This document shows, piece after piece, positions 17,398 to 30,500 of a stretch of 64,000 nucleotides of DNA. The notes under the pieces are model-generated. The model ran no database searches and was not told the DNA's origin. It saw nothing but the letters and a program-made list of their open reading frames with translations. The stretch is from the NCBI RefSeq assembly GCF_029076445.1, contig NZ_JARESG010000002.1:62001-126000 (forward strand). Reading direction: 5' to 3'. Numbering within the stretch: position 1 is the stretch's first letter; the number at the start of each line of letters is the position of its first letter. The DNA is from Pseudarthrobacter naphthalenicus (lineage in GTDB: Bacteria > Actinomycetota > Actinomycetes > Actinomycetales > Micrococcaceae). The translations under genes were made by a program, and so were the position numbers.

Positions 17398-17694
17398 TTA
17401 TGCCTCATCCAGGATTGCCGGGACCTTGAAACGGTTCTGATCGGAGTCCGGGGCTCCCGAGAGTGCCTGTTCGGCCGTGAGCGTGTGGCCCACGACGTCC
17501 TCGCGGAACACGTTGGTCAGCGGGATGGGGTGGGAGGTTGCCGGGACGTCGTCGCCGGCGGCTTCACTCACGGACTTCACTGAATCAACGATGACGGCGA
17601 GTTCGCCGGCCATCCTGTCCAGCTCTTCAGCACTCATCTCGATGTGAGCGAGTTGCGCGAGGTGCGCAACGTCGTCACGGTTGATCGCAGCCAT
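17398..17694 (-). CDS. gatC: Asp-tRNA(Asn)/Glu-tRNA(Gln) amidotransferase subunit C
   Basis: GatC is the small subunit that wraps around and stabilises the GatA-GatB complex. The 98-residue product has the family pattern: [20 protein letters not shown] at the N-terminus, a middle helix ([18 protein letters not shown]), and a Pro-rich extended C-terminal part with [15 protein letters not shown] and [13 protein letters not shown] 17694 has GGGGAGA upstream and is preferred over an ATG five codons earlier. It heads the gatCAB operon. Confidence 0.96.
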   Translation of the reverse strand: MAAINRDDVAHLAQLAHIEMSAEELDRMAGELAVIVDSVKSVSEAAGDDVPATSHPIPLTNVFREDVVGHTLTAEQALSGAPDSDQNRFKVPAILDEA

Positions 17695-17839
17695 GGATCT
17701 CCCCTGCAAGTTCGAATTGTTTTCCGATCCAGTCTAGTGGGGAAACGTCAGTGCCCGTCTGACGACCCCCAGCGGGCGTCAGACGGGCACCTCGGTGCCG
17801 TGGTCCCGGTCACGGGGACCGGCCACAGGCAGCATAAGA

Positions 17840-19381
17840 CTAACCGATACCGATAGCCCCGGTCAGCATTGCGATTGCCAACATGACCAGGCAAACCACG
17901 GCGGCGCGCCAAAGCACCTTTTTGTGGTGGTCGCCCAGGTCAACTTTGGCAAGCGAGACCAGGAGCAGGATGGCCGGAACCAGCGGGCTCTGCATGTGGA
18001 ACGGCTGCCCGGTGATGGAGGCGCGGGCCATCTCGGCGCCGCTGATGCCGTAGTGCGCAGCCGTCTCGCTGAGGACCGGAAGCACGCCGAAGTAGAACGC
18101 GTCATTGCTCATGAAGAACGTCATGGGGATGCTGAGGAGGCCGGTGATGACGGCCATGAGCGGGCCCATGCTGGACGGGATGATCTGCACCAGCCAGGCG
18201 GACATGGCTTCAACCATGCCCGTGCCCTTCAGGACGCCGGTCAGGACTGCGGCAGCCATGACCATGCTGACTACGGCAACGATGGAGGGAGCGTGCGCCA
18301 CGACCTGTGCAGCCTGGTCCTTGACGTGCGGGAAGTTCACCAGCAAGGCGATGGCCGAGCCCACCATAAAGACGTAGGGCAGCGGGATGATGTTGGCCAC
18401 GAGGACCACCATGACAGCCACCGTCAGGGCCAGGTTGAACCAGAACAGCTTGGGGCGAAGGGTGGTGCGGTTGGGGTCCAGGGCCGTGCCGGCCATGCCG
18501 GTGTCGCTGTCCGCCGTGAGTTCGGTGCGTTCCAGCAGGGCCACACCACCGGAGTGCGCTGCACCGCTGACGGCGGGGCCTCCCGTTGCGGGAACAGGCG
18601 CGGGACCGCGGCCGGAGCCACCGTTGCCGGAACCATTCCGGACGGAACCATTCCGGAAGCTGCCGCTGCCGCCTGCGGAGGTGCCGCCGTCGAACTCTTC
18701 AGCGGTAAAGGGTTCGGCCGAGGACGGCACTCCCCAGATTTCGGGCTGGGTGGCGCGGAGGCGGTTGCGTTCCTGCAGTCCAAGGACCCAGGCGAACACC
18801 AGGACCACGGCGAGGCCGGCGATGAGTGACGGGATCATGGGAACGAAGACGTCATTGACGTCGATCTTCAGGGCGCTGGCGGCGCGGGCGGTGGGGCCGC
18901 CCCACGGCACGATGTTCATGGTGCCGTTGGCCAGGCCGGCCACGACGGTGAGGACCACGGGGCTCATCTTCAGCCGGAGGTAGATCGGCAACATGGCGGC
19001 GGTGGTGAGGATGAACGTGGTGGACCCGTCGCCGTCCAGGGAGACTGCCGCGGCCAGCAATGCGGTGCCCAGGACGACCTTGGCGGGGTCGTTGCCAAGC
19101 TTGCGCAGGATGAAGCGGACCAGCGGGTCAAAGAGCCCCACGTCGATCATCAGGCCGAAGTAGATAATGGCGAACATCAGCAGGGCGGCAGTTGAGGTCA
19201 TGGACTTCATCGAGTCCATGACCATGTCGCCAAGGCCGAGCCCGGCGCCTGCGAACAGGCCAAAAACGGTGGGGACGATGATGAGCGCCAGCACTGGCGT
19301 CAGCTTCTTCGTCATGATCAGCACCATGAATACCGCGATCATTGCGAATCCAAGTAATACCAGCACGGCCGGCTCCTTCAT
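17840..19381 (-). CDS. CitMHS-family citrate/metal-citrate transporter
   Basis: This 513-residue polytopic permease resembles the citrate-Mg2+:H+ (CitMHS) family. Visible landmarks are an N-terminal helix LVLLGFAMIAVFMVLIMTKK, VSLDGDGSTTFILTTAAMLP, and NGTMNIVPWGGPTARAAS; the last two are re-entrant, substrate-site-like segments. SNDAFYFGVLPVLSE lies near the C-terminus. About 95 residues in the middle (following LRATQPEIWGV) are low-complexity Ser/Gly/Asn/Pro and make an unusually long cytoplasmic loop, so the protein is longer than typical members. ATG 19381 has no clear ribosome-binding site. The gene is divergent from a CitA/CitB-type two-component system, which probably induces it in response to citrate or a related tricarboxylate. 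Confidence 0.88.
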   Translation of the reverse strand: MKEPAVLVLLGFAMIAVFMVLIMTKKLTPVLALIIVPTVFGLFAGAGLGLGDMVMDSMKSMTSTAALLMFAIIYFGLMIDVGLFDPLVRFILRKLGNDPAKVVLGTALLAAAVSLDGDGSTTFILTTAAMLPIYLRLKMSPVVLTVVAGLANGTMNIVPWGGPTARAASALKIDVNDVFVPMIPSLIAGLAVVLVFAWVLGLQERNRLRATQPEIWGVPSSAEPFTAEEFDGGTSAGGSGSFRNGSVRNGSGNGGSGRGPAPVPATGGPAVSGAAHSGGVALLERTELTADSDTGMAGTALDPNRTTLRPKLFWFNLALTVAVMVVLVANIIPLPYVFMVGSAIALLVNFPHVKDQAAQVVAHAPSIVAVVSMVMAAAVLTGVLKGTGMVEAMSAWLVQIIPSSMGPLMAVITGLLSIPMTFFMSNDAFYFGVLPVLSETAAHYGISGAEMARASITGQPFHMQSPLVPAILLLVSLAKVDLGDHHKKVLWRAAVVCLVMLAIAMLTGAIGIG

Positions 19382-19412
19382 TGTGAACAGCGGCACAGCG
19401 GTGTGACGCGTG

Positions 19413-19425
19413 CTACAGACTGTAG
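19413..19425. promoter_or_regulatory. Palindrome in the transporter/two-component promoter gap
   Basis: CTACAG and CTGTAG form a perfect 6-bp inverted repeat around a single A. It lies about 32 nt upstream of the transporter ATG and 98 nt upstream of the kinase ATG, in the 141-nt divergent gap. It is a candidate response-regulator or repressor site. Support is symmetry and position only. Confidence 0.3.
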
Positions 19426-19522
19426 GGTGGCGGCCGTCACGGCTGTGGCTTTGGCTCAATTGATTGGCATACTGCTTATTCCAAGCATTTTGCGCATTCT
19501 GCTCACGCACGAAAGGAGGACC

Positions 19523-21391
19523 ATGCCGCGTCCCTGGCGCACGCCGCCGATCCGGTTTTCCACCCAGACGCTGTTCCTGCAGCTCGGCGTGGTCCTGCTG
19601 GTGGTACTCCTGAGCACGGCCGTCCACGCCTGGCTGACCTACGACAGGGTGGGTCGCGAAGCCGAAAACCAGGCCCTGACCCTGGCCCGGGCGGTGGCCG
19701 CCGACCCCTCCGTGCAGGCCAATGTGCTGGCCATCAGCGAGCGGGAGGGCACTCCCCCGCCGGCCGATCTCCGCGCCGGGCCTCTGATGGCTGCCGCCGA
19801 GGCGACGCGGATCCGGACCGGCGCGCTGTTTGTGGTCATCACTGACGAAACCGGCCTGCGCCTGGCCCATCCCGATCCGGCGCGGCTGGGTGAAAAGGTC
19901 AGCACGGACCCCACCGAGGCGCTGGGCGGCCAGGAAATCACCACCCGAAACACCGGTACCCTGGGCCCGTCGGCAGGTGCGAAGGTACCCGTCTATGCAC
20001 CCGGCACCGGCACCGTGGTGGGCGAGGTCAGCGTGGGCTACTCCATGGAAACCGTCGGGCAGAGCCTGGAACGGGACATCGGACCTGTCGCCTTGACCGC
20101 TGCCGGCGCGCTTCTGGCGGGCGTGCTGGCCTCGTTCCTGCTGCGGCACCGGCTGCGGCGCCTCACCATGGGCCTGGAACCAGAGGAAATCAGCACCCTG
20201 GTCCACGACCAGGTGGCTGTCCTGCAGGGGGTGGACGACGGCGTCATCGGCGTGGCCGCCGACGGCAGGATCAGCGTCTTCAATGCAGCCGCACAGCGCC
20301 TCCTGGACCTGCCGGACCTGGCGGGGACTCCGTGGGCCGATGCACCCGTGCCGGCCCAGCTCAAAGCCCTGACCAGGGCAGACGCCGGCGAGGCCGAGGC
20401 CATCGAGCTCGTGGCCGGTGGACGTGTCCTGGTGGCGAGTGCCCGCAAGGCTCTGCACCGCAAGGAGGACCTGGGCTGGGTGGTGATGCTCCGGGACCGT
20501 ACGGAACTGCAGCAGCTCACCCGCCAGCTCGACGCCGTGGGCACCATGTCCACGGCCCTGCGCGCCCAGCGCCACGAGTTCGCCAACCAGCTGCATACCA
20601 TCGCCGGCCTGATGAGCATCGGGCAGCATCAGCAGGCCCGCGAGTACCTGGCCGGACTCGCCGCCACCGGGCCGTTGAAGTTCCCGGTGGACCAGGCCGA
20701 ACTGCTCCAGGACCCCTACCTTCAGGCGTTTGTGGGGGCCAAGGGCGTGGAAGCGGACGAACGCGGGGTGACACTGCGGATCGGACCCGAAACCCTCGTC
20801 CGGGGTCAGGTCACGGAGCCGCAGGACGTGACCACCGTGCTGGGCAACCTGATCGACAACGCGGTTGAGGCCGCCGTCGCCGGTTCCGCCACTGACCGGT
20901 GGGTGGAGGTGGAGGTGCTGGACGAACCGCACGACGACGGCGGCACCCTCCTCATCGTTGTCGCCGACTCCGGCGACGGGCTAGCTTCCGGGACGGACGC
21001 CGAGATCGTGTTCACGGAGGGCTATACGACGGCGATGCAGACGATCCGGCCGGGCGGTGGGGGTTTGGACAAAGTTGGTCTGGACAAAGTTGGTCTGGAC
21101 GGAGGCGGCCGCCGTGGTGGAGGTCAAGGCCTTGGCTTGGCCTTGGCGCGGAAGCTCGCCAGGCGCCGTGGCGGGGACATCCGAATCCTGGAAACCGGCA
21201 TGCCGGGTGGCCCCGGAGCTGTGTTCATGGCCTCCCTGCCAGGCACAACCGCCGGAGCTAAACCGGACATCGCTGACAGACCAACTAACGGGGCCAATGA
21301 CGGAACTCTTTCCGGGACTGCGGGCTCCGGGACTGCCGGTTCCGGGACTGCGGACCATATCTACGCTTCAGAAAAGGATGACCATGCCTGA
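19523..21391 (+). CDS. CitA/DcuS-family sensor histidine kinase
   Basis: This 622-residue membrane kinase has a first transmembrane helix (LGVVLLVVLLSTAVHAWL) and an extracytoplasmic PAS-like sensor (about 45-180, with FVVITDETGLRLAHPDP and VSVGYSMETVG). A second helix (ALTAAGALLAGVLASFLL), a cytoplasmic PAS domain (VDDGVIGVAADGRISVFNAA), the phospho-accepting His351 in QRHEFANQLHTIAGL, and the ATP-binding N-box NLIDNAVEAAV follow. This is the order of citrate and C4-dicarboxylate sensors. AAAGGAGG precedes ATG 19523. Oddities are a tandem duplication encoding LDKVGLDKVGLD at about residues 515-525, between the D-box and the GLGLALA box, and a repetitive GTAGSGTAGSGTA tail. It overlaps the response regulator gene by 8 nt. 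Confidence 0.93.
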   Translation: MPRPWRTPPIRFSTQTLFLQLGVVLLVVLLSTAVHAWLTYDRVGREAENQALTLARAVAADPSVQANVLAISEREGTPPPADLRAGPLMAAAEATRIRTGALFVVITDETGLRLAHPDPARLGEKVSTDPTEALGGQEITTRNTGTLGPSAGAKVPVYAPGTGTVVGEVSVGYSMETVGQSLERDIGPVALTAAGALLAGVLASFLLRHRLRRLTMGLEPEEISTLVHDQVAVLQGVDDGVIGVAADGRISVFNAAAQRLLDLPDLAGTPWADAPVPAQLKALTRADAGEAEAIELVAGGRVLVASARKALHRKEDLGWVVMLRDRTELQQLTRQLDAVGTMSTALRAQRHEFANQLHTIAGLMSIGQHQQAREYLAGLAATGPLKFPVDQAELLQDPYLQAFVGAKGVEADERGVTLRIGPETLVRGQVTEPQDVTTVLGNLIDNAVEAAVAGSATDRWVEVEVLDEPHDDGGTLLIVVADSGDGLASGTDAEIVFTEGYTTAMQTIRPGGGGLDKVGLDKVGLDGGGRRGGGQGLGLALARKLARRRGGDIRILETGMPGGPGAVFMASLPGTTAGAKPDIADRPTNGANDGTLSGTAGSGTAGSGTADHIYASEKDDHA

Positions 21392-22046
21392 GGATTTCAG
21401 GGTGCTGATCGTGGACGACGACTTCCACGTGGCCAAGCTCCACGCCGCCTACGTCGACTCTGTGGCGGGGTTTATGGCCCTGGCGCCGGTAGGAACTGCG
21501 TCGCTGGCGCTCCAGGCGATCCATAGCCTCCGGCCCGACCTGGTGCTGTTGGACGTCTACCTGCCGGACGCATCGGGCCTGGACCTGCTGCAGCAGCTGG
21601 ATGTGGACACGATCATTCTCAGTGCCGCCTCGGACGCTGCATCAATTCGCCGGGCTTTTCGCCGCGGCGCCCTAGGGTACTTGCTGAAGCCCTTTACGTC
21701 CGAATCGCTCTCGCAGCAGCTGCGTTCCTACGCCCGGTACCGTCGACTGCTCGGAGCGCCCGGGTCTGTGGACCAGGGCGCTGTGGAGCGGGCCAAGAGG
21801 GCGCTGATTCCAGGCGACGTGACACCGTCTGCCAAGCCGCGGTCCGCCACCGAGGCGGCGGTCCTGGAATCTTTAGCTGCCGGGGAGCAGTACTCGGCGG
21901 CCGAGGTGGCCACTCGGGTTGGCGTCTCCCGGGCCACCGCCCAGCGATACCTGTCCTCGCTGGCAGACGACGGCGCCGTAGATATCCAGCTCCGCTACGG
22001 GACCACCGGCCGGCCCGAGCACCGTTACGGGCTGCCCGCGCAGTAG
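21384..22046 (+). CDS. CitB/DcuR-family response regulator
   Basis: This 220-residue regulator has a receiver domain (about residues 5-120) with acidic residues in VLIVDDDFHVAK, phospho-acceptor Asp57 in PDLVLLDVYLPD, Ser80 in IILSAASD and Lys102 in GYLLKPFTSE. The C-terminal helix-turn-helix contains YSAAEVATRVGVSRATAQRY, as in citrate/C4-dicarboxylate regulators. ATG 21384 is chosen for its AAAGG spacing; an in-frame ATG six bases upstream is possible. The start overlaps the kinase stop. It probably activates the divergent CitMHS transporter gene. Confidence 0.92.
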   Translation: MPEDFRVLIVDDDFHVAKLHAAYVDSVAGFMALAPVGTASLALQAIHSLRPDLVLLDVYLPDASGLDLLQQLDVDTIILSAASDAASIRRAFRRGALGYLLKPFTSESLSQQLRSYARYRRLLGAPGSVDQGAVERAKRALIPGDVTPSAKPRSATEAAVLESLAAGEQYSAAEVATRVGVSRATAQRYLSSLADDGAVDIQLRYGTTGRPEHRYGLPAQ

Positions 22047-22109
22047 CCAGTCAGGGCAGGAGGGCAGCGGCCAGTTAGCTGGGCACCAACGTGTCATCCT
22101 GCCGACTCT

Positions 22110-22136
22110 CGCTGGCGTTAATGAGGTCCGCCAGCG
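22110..22136. terminator. Hairpin between convergent genes
   Basis: CGCTGGCG at 22110-22117 pairs perfectly with CGCCAGCG at 22129-22136 around an 11-nt loop. It lies between the response regulator stop (plus) and the RidA stop (minus). There is no T-run, so termination is likely by position but not proven. The rest of 22047-22264 shows nothing else I can support. Confidence 0.4.
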
Positions 22137-22264
22137 GGGTGGTTCCCAATCGGGGTGTTCGGAGACACGCCTCAGCCTGCCAACGAGCCAAATCACGCGC
22201 AGGAATTAGCGCCGGAGCAGCCCGTCAACAGCGCGAAGGCTGTACTTCTATGTGGATAACCGCT

Positions 22265-22648
22265 TTACTCGGCGCTCTTCTGGGCGCCAAGTTCGATCTC
22301 GACCAGCATCTTCGGATCCAGGAACGGCAGGACATGCACCAGGGACAGGGTTGGGCGGATCCCGCCGAACACTTCGCCGTGGGCACGGCCGGCCTCTTCC
22401 CACTTGCTGATATCCGTCAGGTAGAGCTTGGACTGCACCACGTCATCGAAGCTGAAGCCCGCATCCTTCAGGACCGTGCCGAGCTTCTGGAGGATGAACC
22501 GGGTCTGGGTATAAAAGTCCTCGCCGACAACCCCGTCGTCACCGCTGGCAGCTGTGGCCGAGATGTAAAGGGTATTGTCCACCTGGACGGCCCGGGAGTA
22601 GCCGAGGGTCTGTTCCCAGACGGAGCCAGTGCCGAATGTTTTGCGCAT
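22265..22648 (-). CDS. RidA family protein
   Basis: This 127-residue YjgF/YER057c/UK114-type protein forms trimers in characterised relatives. RidA enzymes hydrolyse reactive enamine/imine intermediates from amino-acid metabolism. Family features include the N-terminal region YSRAVQVDNTLYISATAA, the helix DAGFSFDDVVQSKLYLTDIS, and the C-terminal strand LVEIELGA. The usual active-site Arg region near residue 100 reads GIRPTLSLVHVLPFLDPKML, so an Arg is present. ATG 22648 has GAAAGG upstream. It is the last gene of a minus-strand run after the GNAT gene. Confidence 0.87.
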   Translation of the reverse strand: MRKTFGTGSVWEQTLGYSRAVQVDNTLYISATAASGDDGVVGEDFYTQTRFILQKLGTVLKDAGFSFDDVVQSKLYLTDISKWEEAGRAHGEVFGGIRPTLSLVHVLPFLDPKMLVEIELGAQKSAE

Positions 22649-22696
22649 GGTGGGCCTTTCGGTGCCGAAAAATGAGTCGGCACCACTGTAGGTCGG

Positions 22697-23200
22697 CTAA
22701 AGGTCGAGCCGATAAACCAGCAGCTTTATGTCGGTGCCCGGAATCAACCAGTCCCGCTCCGGCACCCGCCGGAAACCCGTCTTCCTGTACAGCCCGTGCG
22801 CGCTCTCCCACGTCCTGCCGGTGGTCAGGGCGACCCCGCTGATACCGTCCAGGCCTCGGGTGTGCTCCACGATGGCCTCCACCATCGCCTGCCCCGCACC
22901 GCTGCGCTGCACGGCAGGGTCCACCACGAGCATCCGGAACTCCAGCTCGTCCCCGAGTGCAATGTCGGCGTACGGTTCCCCGGCCAGCGCCAGTGTCACG
23001 GATCCCACTACCTGCCGGTCCCGCTCGGCCACCCAGATGGTGGCCTTCGCTGCCCTTGCTGCTACGTCCTGGATCTGCTGCATGTACGGGTGGTCCGCGT
23101 TATCGAAATGACCCGCTGCCAGGTACGAATCCACGGTTATCCGGGCGATGGCGGAAAAGTCTGCCTCAACGGCGGGACGAATGGTTATTTGCGAATGCAC
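22697..23200 (-). CDS. GNAT-family N-acetyltransferase
   Basis: This 167-residue protein has the GNAT fold: an N-terminal strand/helix (ITIRPAVEADFSAIARITV), motif A with the acetyl-CoA pyrophosphate loop in LVVDPAVQRSGAGQAMVEAI, and motif B (GISGVALTTGRTWESAHGLY then RKTGFRRVPERDW). The Q-x-x-G-x-G/A-type loop is intact, so it should bind acetyl-CoA. The acceptor is unknown. The start is GTG 23200 without a clear ribosome-binding site. It lies 26 nt after the IMPase gene. Confidence 0.85.
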   Translation of the reverse strand: MHSQITIRPAVEADFSAIARITVDSYLAAGHFDNADHPYMQQIQDVAARAAKATIWVAERDRQVVGSVTLALAGEPYADIALGDELEFRMLVVDPAVQRSGAGQAMVEAIVEHTRGLDGISGVALTTGRTWESAHGLYRKTGFRRVPERDWLIPGTDIKLLVYRLDL

Positions 23201-23226
23201 TTGACAATGTTAGTGCCGGTGAGGGG

Positions 23227-26688
<3,462 letters not shown>

Positions 26689-26870
26689 CAGTTTCTCCTC
26701 ATAAAGTCATTGGATCCGATCCGGATCGGCATCCCCAGCGGCCCCCGGCTCATCCGGAAGATCCATTGCCCCCAACCTATCCCGGCCCCCAAACCCCGTC
26801 GATGGGCACCGCTGCCCATGCAGCCCTCACCACGGGAGTTCCTCCCGGGACAGCACACGAAGGCAAAGCG

Positions 26871-27464
26871 TCAGTGCGAGGAGAGCCGGTTCCGTCCCCA
26901 CCAGGCGAACGCCAGCCCGGCGATTCCCACCAGCAGCACGCCCGCCATGATGGGCAGCAGCCCGGCGTTCCCGAACAGTCCGGGGCCATCATTCCGGGAC
27001 ACTGCGGCCGCCTGCGTAGGTTTGGCCGACTTGGTGACCGGTGTGTTCCAGTTGGATTCAACGGACGGACTTGCGGAAGTGGGGGAGGGTGGGATTGCGC
27101 TGATGGTGGCCTCCGGCGTCGGGGTTTCCTGCTCCGGAGAAGCCATGGGCTCCGGGGCGACCGGGGTAACCGGAGCGGGAGCGGGCGCAACCGGGACGGC
27201 GGGGACCGGCGGGGCCGGTGGAGGCGGCGGGATGGTGGGAGCGGGGGTGGGGGTGGGAGTTGCAGACGGAGGAACGGTGGGCTTCCCGGTGCCGGGAGAA
27301 GTTGGCTGGGGCTTCTGGTCGGCGGGAAGAAGCCCGCAGACCACCGCGCAGCCGGTGTCGCCGTTGTCGGCCTGAGCGGGGGCAGCCGCCGCCCAGCCGA
27401 GCGTAAGTACCAGCACCGCCATCACCGCGGCGACGCCGCGCGGCACGGAAGAACATCGGATCAT
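26871..27464 (-). CDS. Proline-rich secreted protein with C-terminal membrane anchor
   Basis: This 197-residue protein has a signal peptide (residues 1-32, with AVMAVLVLTLGWAAAAPAQA and a plausible cleavage after AQA) and a short Cys-bearing segment (GDTGCAVVCG). A roughly 90-residue Pro/Thr/Ala/Val linker follows, ending in a transmembrane helix (LLPIMAGVLLVGIAGLAFAW) and a short basic tail (WGRNRLSSH). The topology is type I: an extracellular rod held at the membrane. No enzyme motif is present. The position between the WXG100 gene and the EccC-type ATPase gene suggests a role in the same export system, in the way Pro-rich membrane proteins accompany other type VII loci. That is inference. 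Confidence 0.7.
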   Translation of the reverse strand: MIRCSSVPRGVAAVMAVLVLTLGWAAAAPAQADNGDTGCAVVCGLLPADQKPQPTSPGTGKPTVPPSATPTPTPAPTIPPPPPAPPVPAVPVAPAPAPVTPVAPEPMASPEQETPTPEATISAIPPSPTSASPSVESNWNTPVTKSAKPTQAAAVSRNDGPGLFGNAGLLPIMAGVLLVGIAGLAFAWWGRNRLSSH

Positions 27465-27531
27465 GGTTACCTTTGCGGTTGGCGCGCGGCACCCCTCCGC
27501 GGCGAACTAGTGTTGCCGGTAGTCTTCTACA

Positions 27532-27578
27532 CCGCACCGGGGCCCGCAAATCCAAGGATCGGTTGGCGTCCGGTGCGG
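27532..27578 (-). terminator. Possible terminator at the end of the 22-kb operon
   Basis: CCGCACCGG (27532-27540) and CCGGTGCGG (27570-27578) form a perfect 9-bp stem with a 29-nt loop, 8 nt beyond the stop of the EccC-type gene. The large loop and lack of a T-run make this weak. It could instead be a regulatory structure before the proline-rich protein gene. Confidence 0.3.
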
Positions 27579-27585
27579 GCCGAGC

Positions 27586-30500
27586 TCAGTCCCTGTTTTC
27601 CGGTGGCAGGGCGATCTGGAGTTTGCGTGCCTTGCCCCGCCCCACAATGTAACCGCGGCCGGGGATGAACTGCGGGCTCACCCGGCCCAGCGACGTGCTG
27701 AGCAGGCTGTCGCCTTCGATGTCACCGGGGTTCATCAGCAGCCCGCGCCGACCGGACTTGAACGGCTGCGCCAGGGACCAGGCGGAGGACCACGTTGACG
27801 TCTCGGATTCGCCGATGACCCACTGGTCGGCCTTGATGGACGCTGTCACGAGCTGTGAAACGCCCGATTCCGCCACCGTGTCCGTGAACTCGGTCAGACC
27901 CTCGATGAAGATGGCCACCTTGCCCGGGTTTCCACTGGCATGTTCCATCAGGTCTTCCACAATTTCGGACAGGTCATCAGCGCCCACCACGGAACGGTTC
28001 CACAGCGGCAGTGACGCCACGGCGGACCGGCGCGAGCCGATGTACACCAGTTCCGTATCGGGGTTGGACCGGCGCAGCGCATAAGCCAGGCTGACCAGGG
28101 CCACGGTGCGTCCTGAGCCCGGAGGTCCGGCCAGGAGCAGCGAACCCTTCGCCATGATTTCGGCGGGCTGCAGCGTTTCGTCGTCGACACCGATGACCGG
28201 GAGGTCCGGGCTGCCGGCGGGCAGGAGGTCCAGGTCCACCTGTTCGGGCAGCCGCTGGATCTTTGGTGCCTGGTCCAGTCCCTGGCGCAGCATTGCCTGG
28301 CTGAGCTTGTGGACTTCGCGTGCCTGGAGTGCCAGGTTGGAGTTCCCGCCGAGGACGGCCAGCTGCACCTCGAGGCCGCCCAGCAGCCCGCGGCCCGGCG
28401 GCGAGGAGGAACTGAGTACATCCCTGGGTACATCCATCGAAAGGTAGTCGTCTTCGGAGGACAGCCGGAGCACCAGGCGGCGCTGGATTGAGGCCAGCAG
28501 CGATGCGGGCACGGAGTTGGGCCGGTCAGCGGTAACAACAAGGTGGATTCCGAGGGGGCGGCCGTCGGTGGCCAGCTGGAGGAAAATGTCCCACAGCGCG
28601 GACAGTTTGCTGTACTCATAGGTCTCGCGGAACGCGGACATGCCGTCAACCAGGACGAAAATGCGCTTCTCGTCCGGGCGCTCCGCCAGTGTCCGGTATT
28701 CAACGATGGTGGACGCCCGGACATCGGCGTAGCGCGCGGACCGTTCGTCGGCGATGTCCCGGAGCAGCCGCAGCAGGCGGCCTACGCGCTCCACGTCGTC
28801 GCCGTCGAGGATTTCACCCACGTGCGGCAGTTCGTCGAGCATCTTCAGCCCGGAGGAGCCACAGTCAATCCCGTAAATGTGGACGGGACCGCCCCGGGGC
28901 GTGACGGCGGCGGCGATGGCGATCCCCCGCAAAGCCGCGGATTTGCCGGAGCCGCCCGTGCCGTAAATGGCCATGTTGCCGTCTTTGTCCGGTTCGTAAA
29001 ACACCGTGGGCTGTTCCTGGCGGGCGGGATCGTCCGCCACACCCAGCAGCAGCCGCTCGTCGGTCCGCGGATTCGGCAGCTTGGAGAAGTCGTAGGTGGT
29101 GGCCAGCTCGTCCAGCCACGGCTTGCGCGGCGGCCGGATGGCCAGTGACTCGGCCGCGCGGACAATGTTGGCGGTCATCCTGGCGATGTCGTTGGGTCCG
29201 GCCGGAGCTTCCACCACGGGTTTCGCGGGAGCGGGTGCCTCCCAGGTGGGCCCGGACCCGAAGGCCATCTCCACGATGTCGATCTGGGGGCGCTGGGGTT
29301 TATCCGTGGTCCAGCCCCCGGCGTAGCCGGTCTGGAAGCCCTGGATGCGGCCGGGTCCGGTTTTGGCCGCACCGCGTCCCGGGATGGAGGGGTCGAAGTA
29401 GGCTGCTTCCGGCACGCCGAGGATGTCCGTGGCATCGTCTTCATCGGCCATGCGCAGGGCCACCCGGAGGTTGGTGTTGGCGCGCAGGCTTTCCTTGATG
29501 ACCCCGGCAGGACGCTGCGTGGCCAGGATGAGGTGCAGGCCCAGGGACCGGCCGCGGGCGGCCACGTCCACCACGCCGTCAACGAATTCGGGCACTTCGG
29601 TGGCCAGCGCCGCGAACTCGTCAACGATGATGACCAGGTACGGCGGGGCATCGGGATCGGCTTCGCGCTGGAGGGCCAGGAGGTCCTTGGCTTTCTTCCG
29701 GTTCAGCAGGTGTTCCCGGTAGTGCAGCTCGGCCCGCAGCGAGGTCAGGGCGCGGCGGACCAGGTGCTGGGAGAGGTCGGTGACCAGGCCAACTGTGTGG
29801 GGCAGGTTCAGGCAGTCGGCGAACGCAGCCCCGCCCTTGTAGTCCACGAAGAGGAAGCTGACCCGGTCCGGGCTGTAGGCCGCTGCCATGCCCATGACCC
29901 AGGATTGCAGGAATTCGGACTTGCCGGCACCGGTGGTGCCTCCCACGAGGGCGTGCGGGCCCTCGTTCTTCAGGTCCAGGTACAGGGGTTCGATGCCCTT
30001 GGAACCCACCAGGGCGCGGAGGGTTCCGTTGTCCTTGCGGTTGGGCACGGCAGAGGCATGGACCGAGTTGTTTTCTTCCCAGCGCTCAGCCACGGCCTGC
30101 GGGTTGTCCAGGAAATCCTTGCCGATCAGGGTGGCATAGGACACCGCGCGCGGCAGGTCCGAGTCGTCCGTGACGGGTTTGCCGACGTCCACCACCGGCG
30201 CCAGCATCCGGGCGAGCTGGGCGGCAAGTTCGGCGTCGAGGCTTTCGCAGCTGACCGGATAGGTGTGCCGGCCCAGCCGGACCTGGCCGGTGGTGGTGCC
30301 GTTCCCGCCGTCGACCACCATGAAGTCGCGGCAGGCGGCCGGGAGCGCCTGGATGTCCGTGGCCACCCACATCACGTGGACGCCGGAGTCCGGCCCGCGT
30401 TCGGCGAGCCGGGTCAGCCTGCCGCGGTCCACCGGAGCGTCGTCCTCAACGATGACCAGGACCGCAGGAAGCACCGGCGCCGGGAGTTCGTGTTTGACCG

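Noticed and set aside
19382..20932. N-terminal extension that would make the CitMHS transporter 1030 residues
   Set aside because: The extra frame lies antisense to the sensor kinase gene and has no membrane or family character; the transporter's own helix starts at 19381.
22145..22175. GGTTCCCAATC-like stretch as a tRNA T-arm in the gap 22047-22264
   Set aside because: No acceptor, D-arm or anticodon stem can be folded around it.
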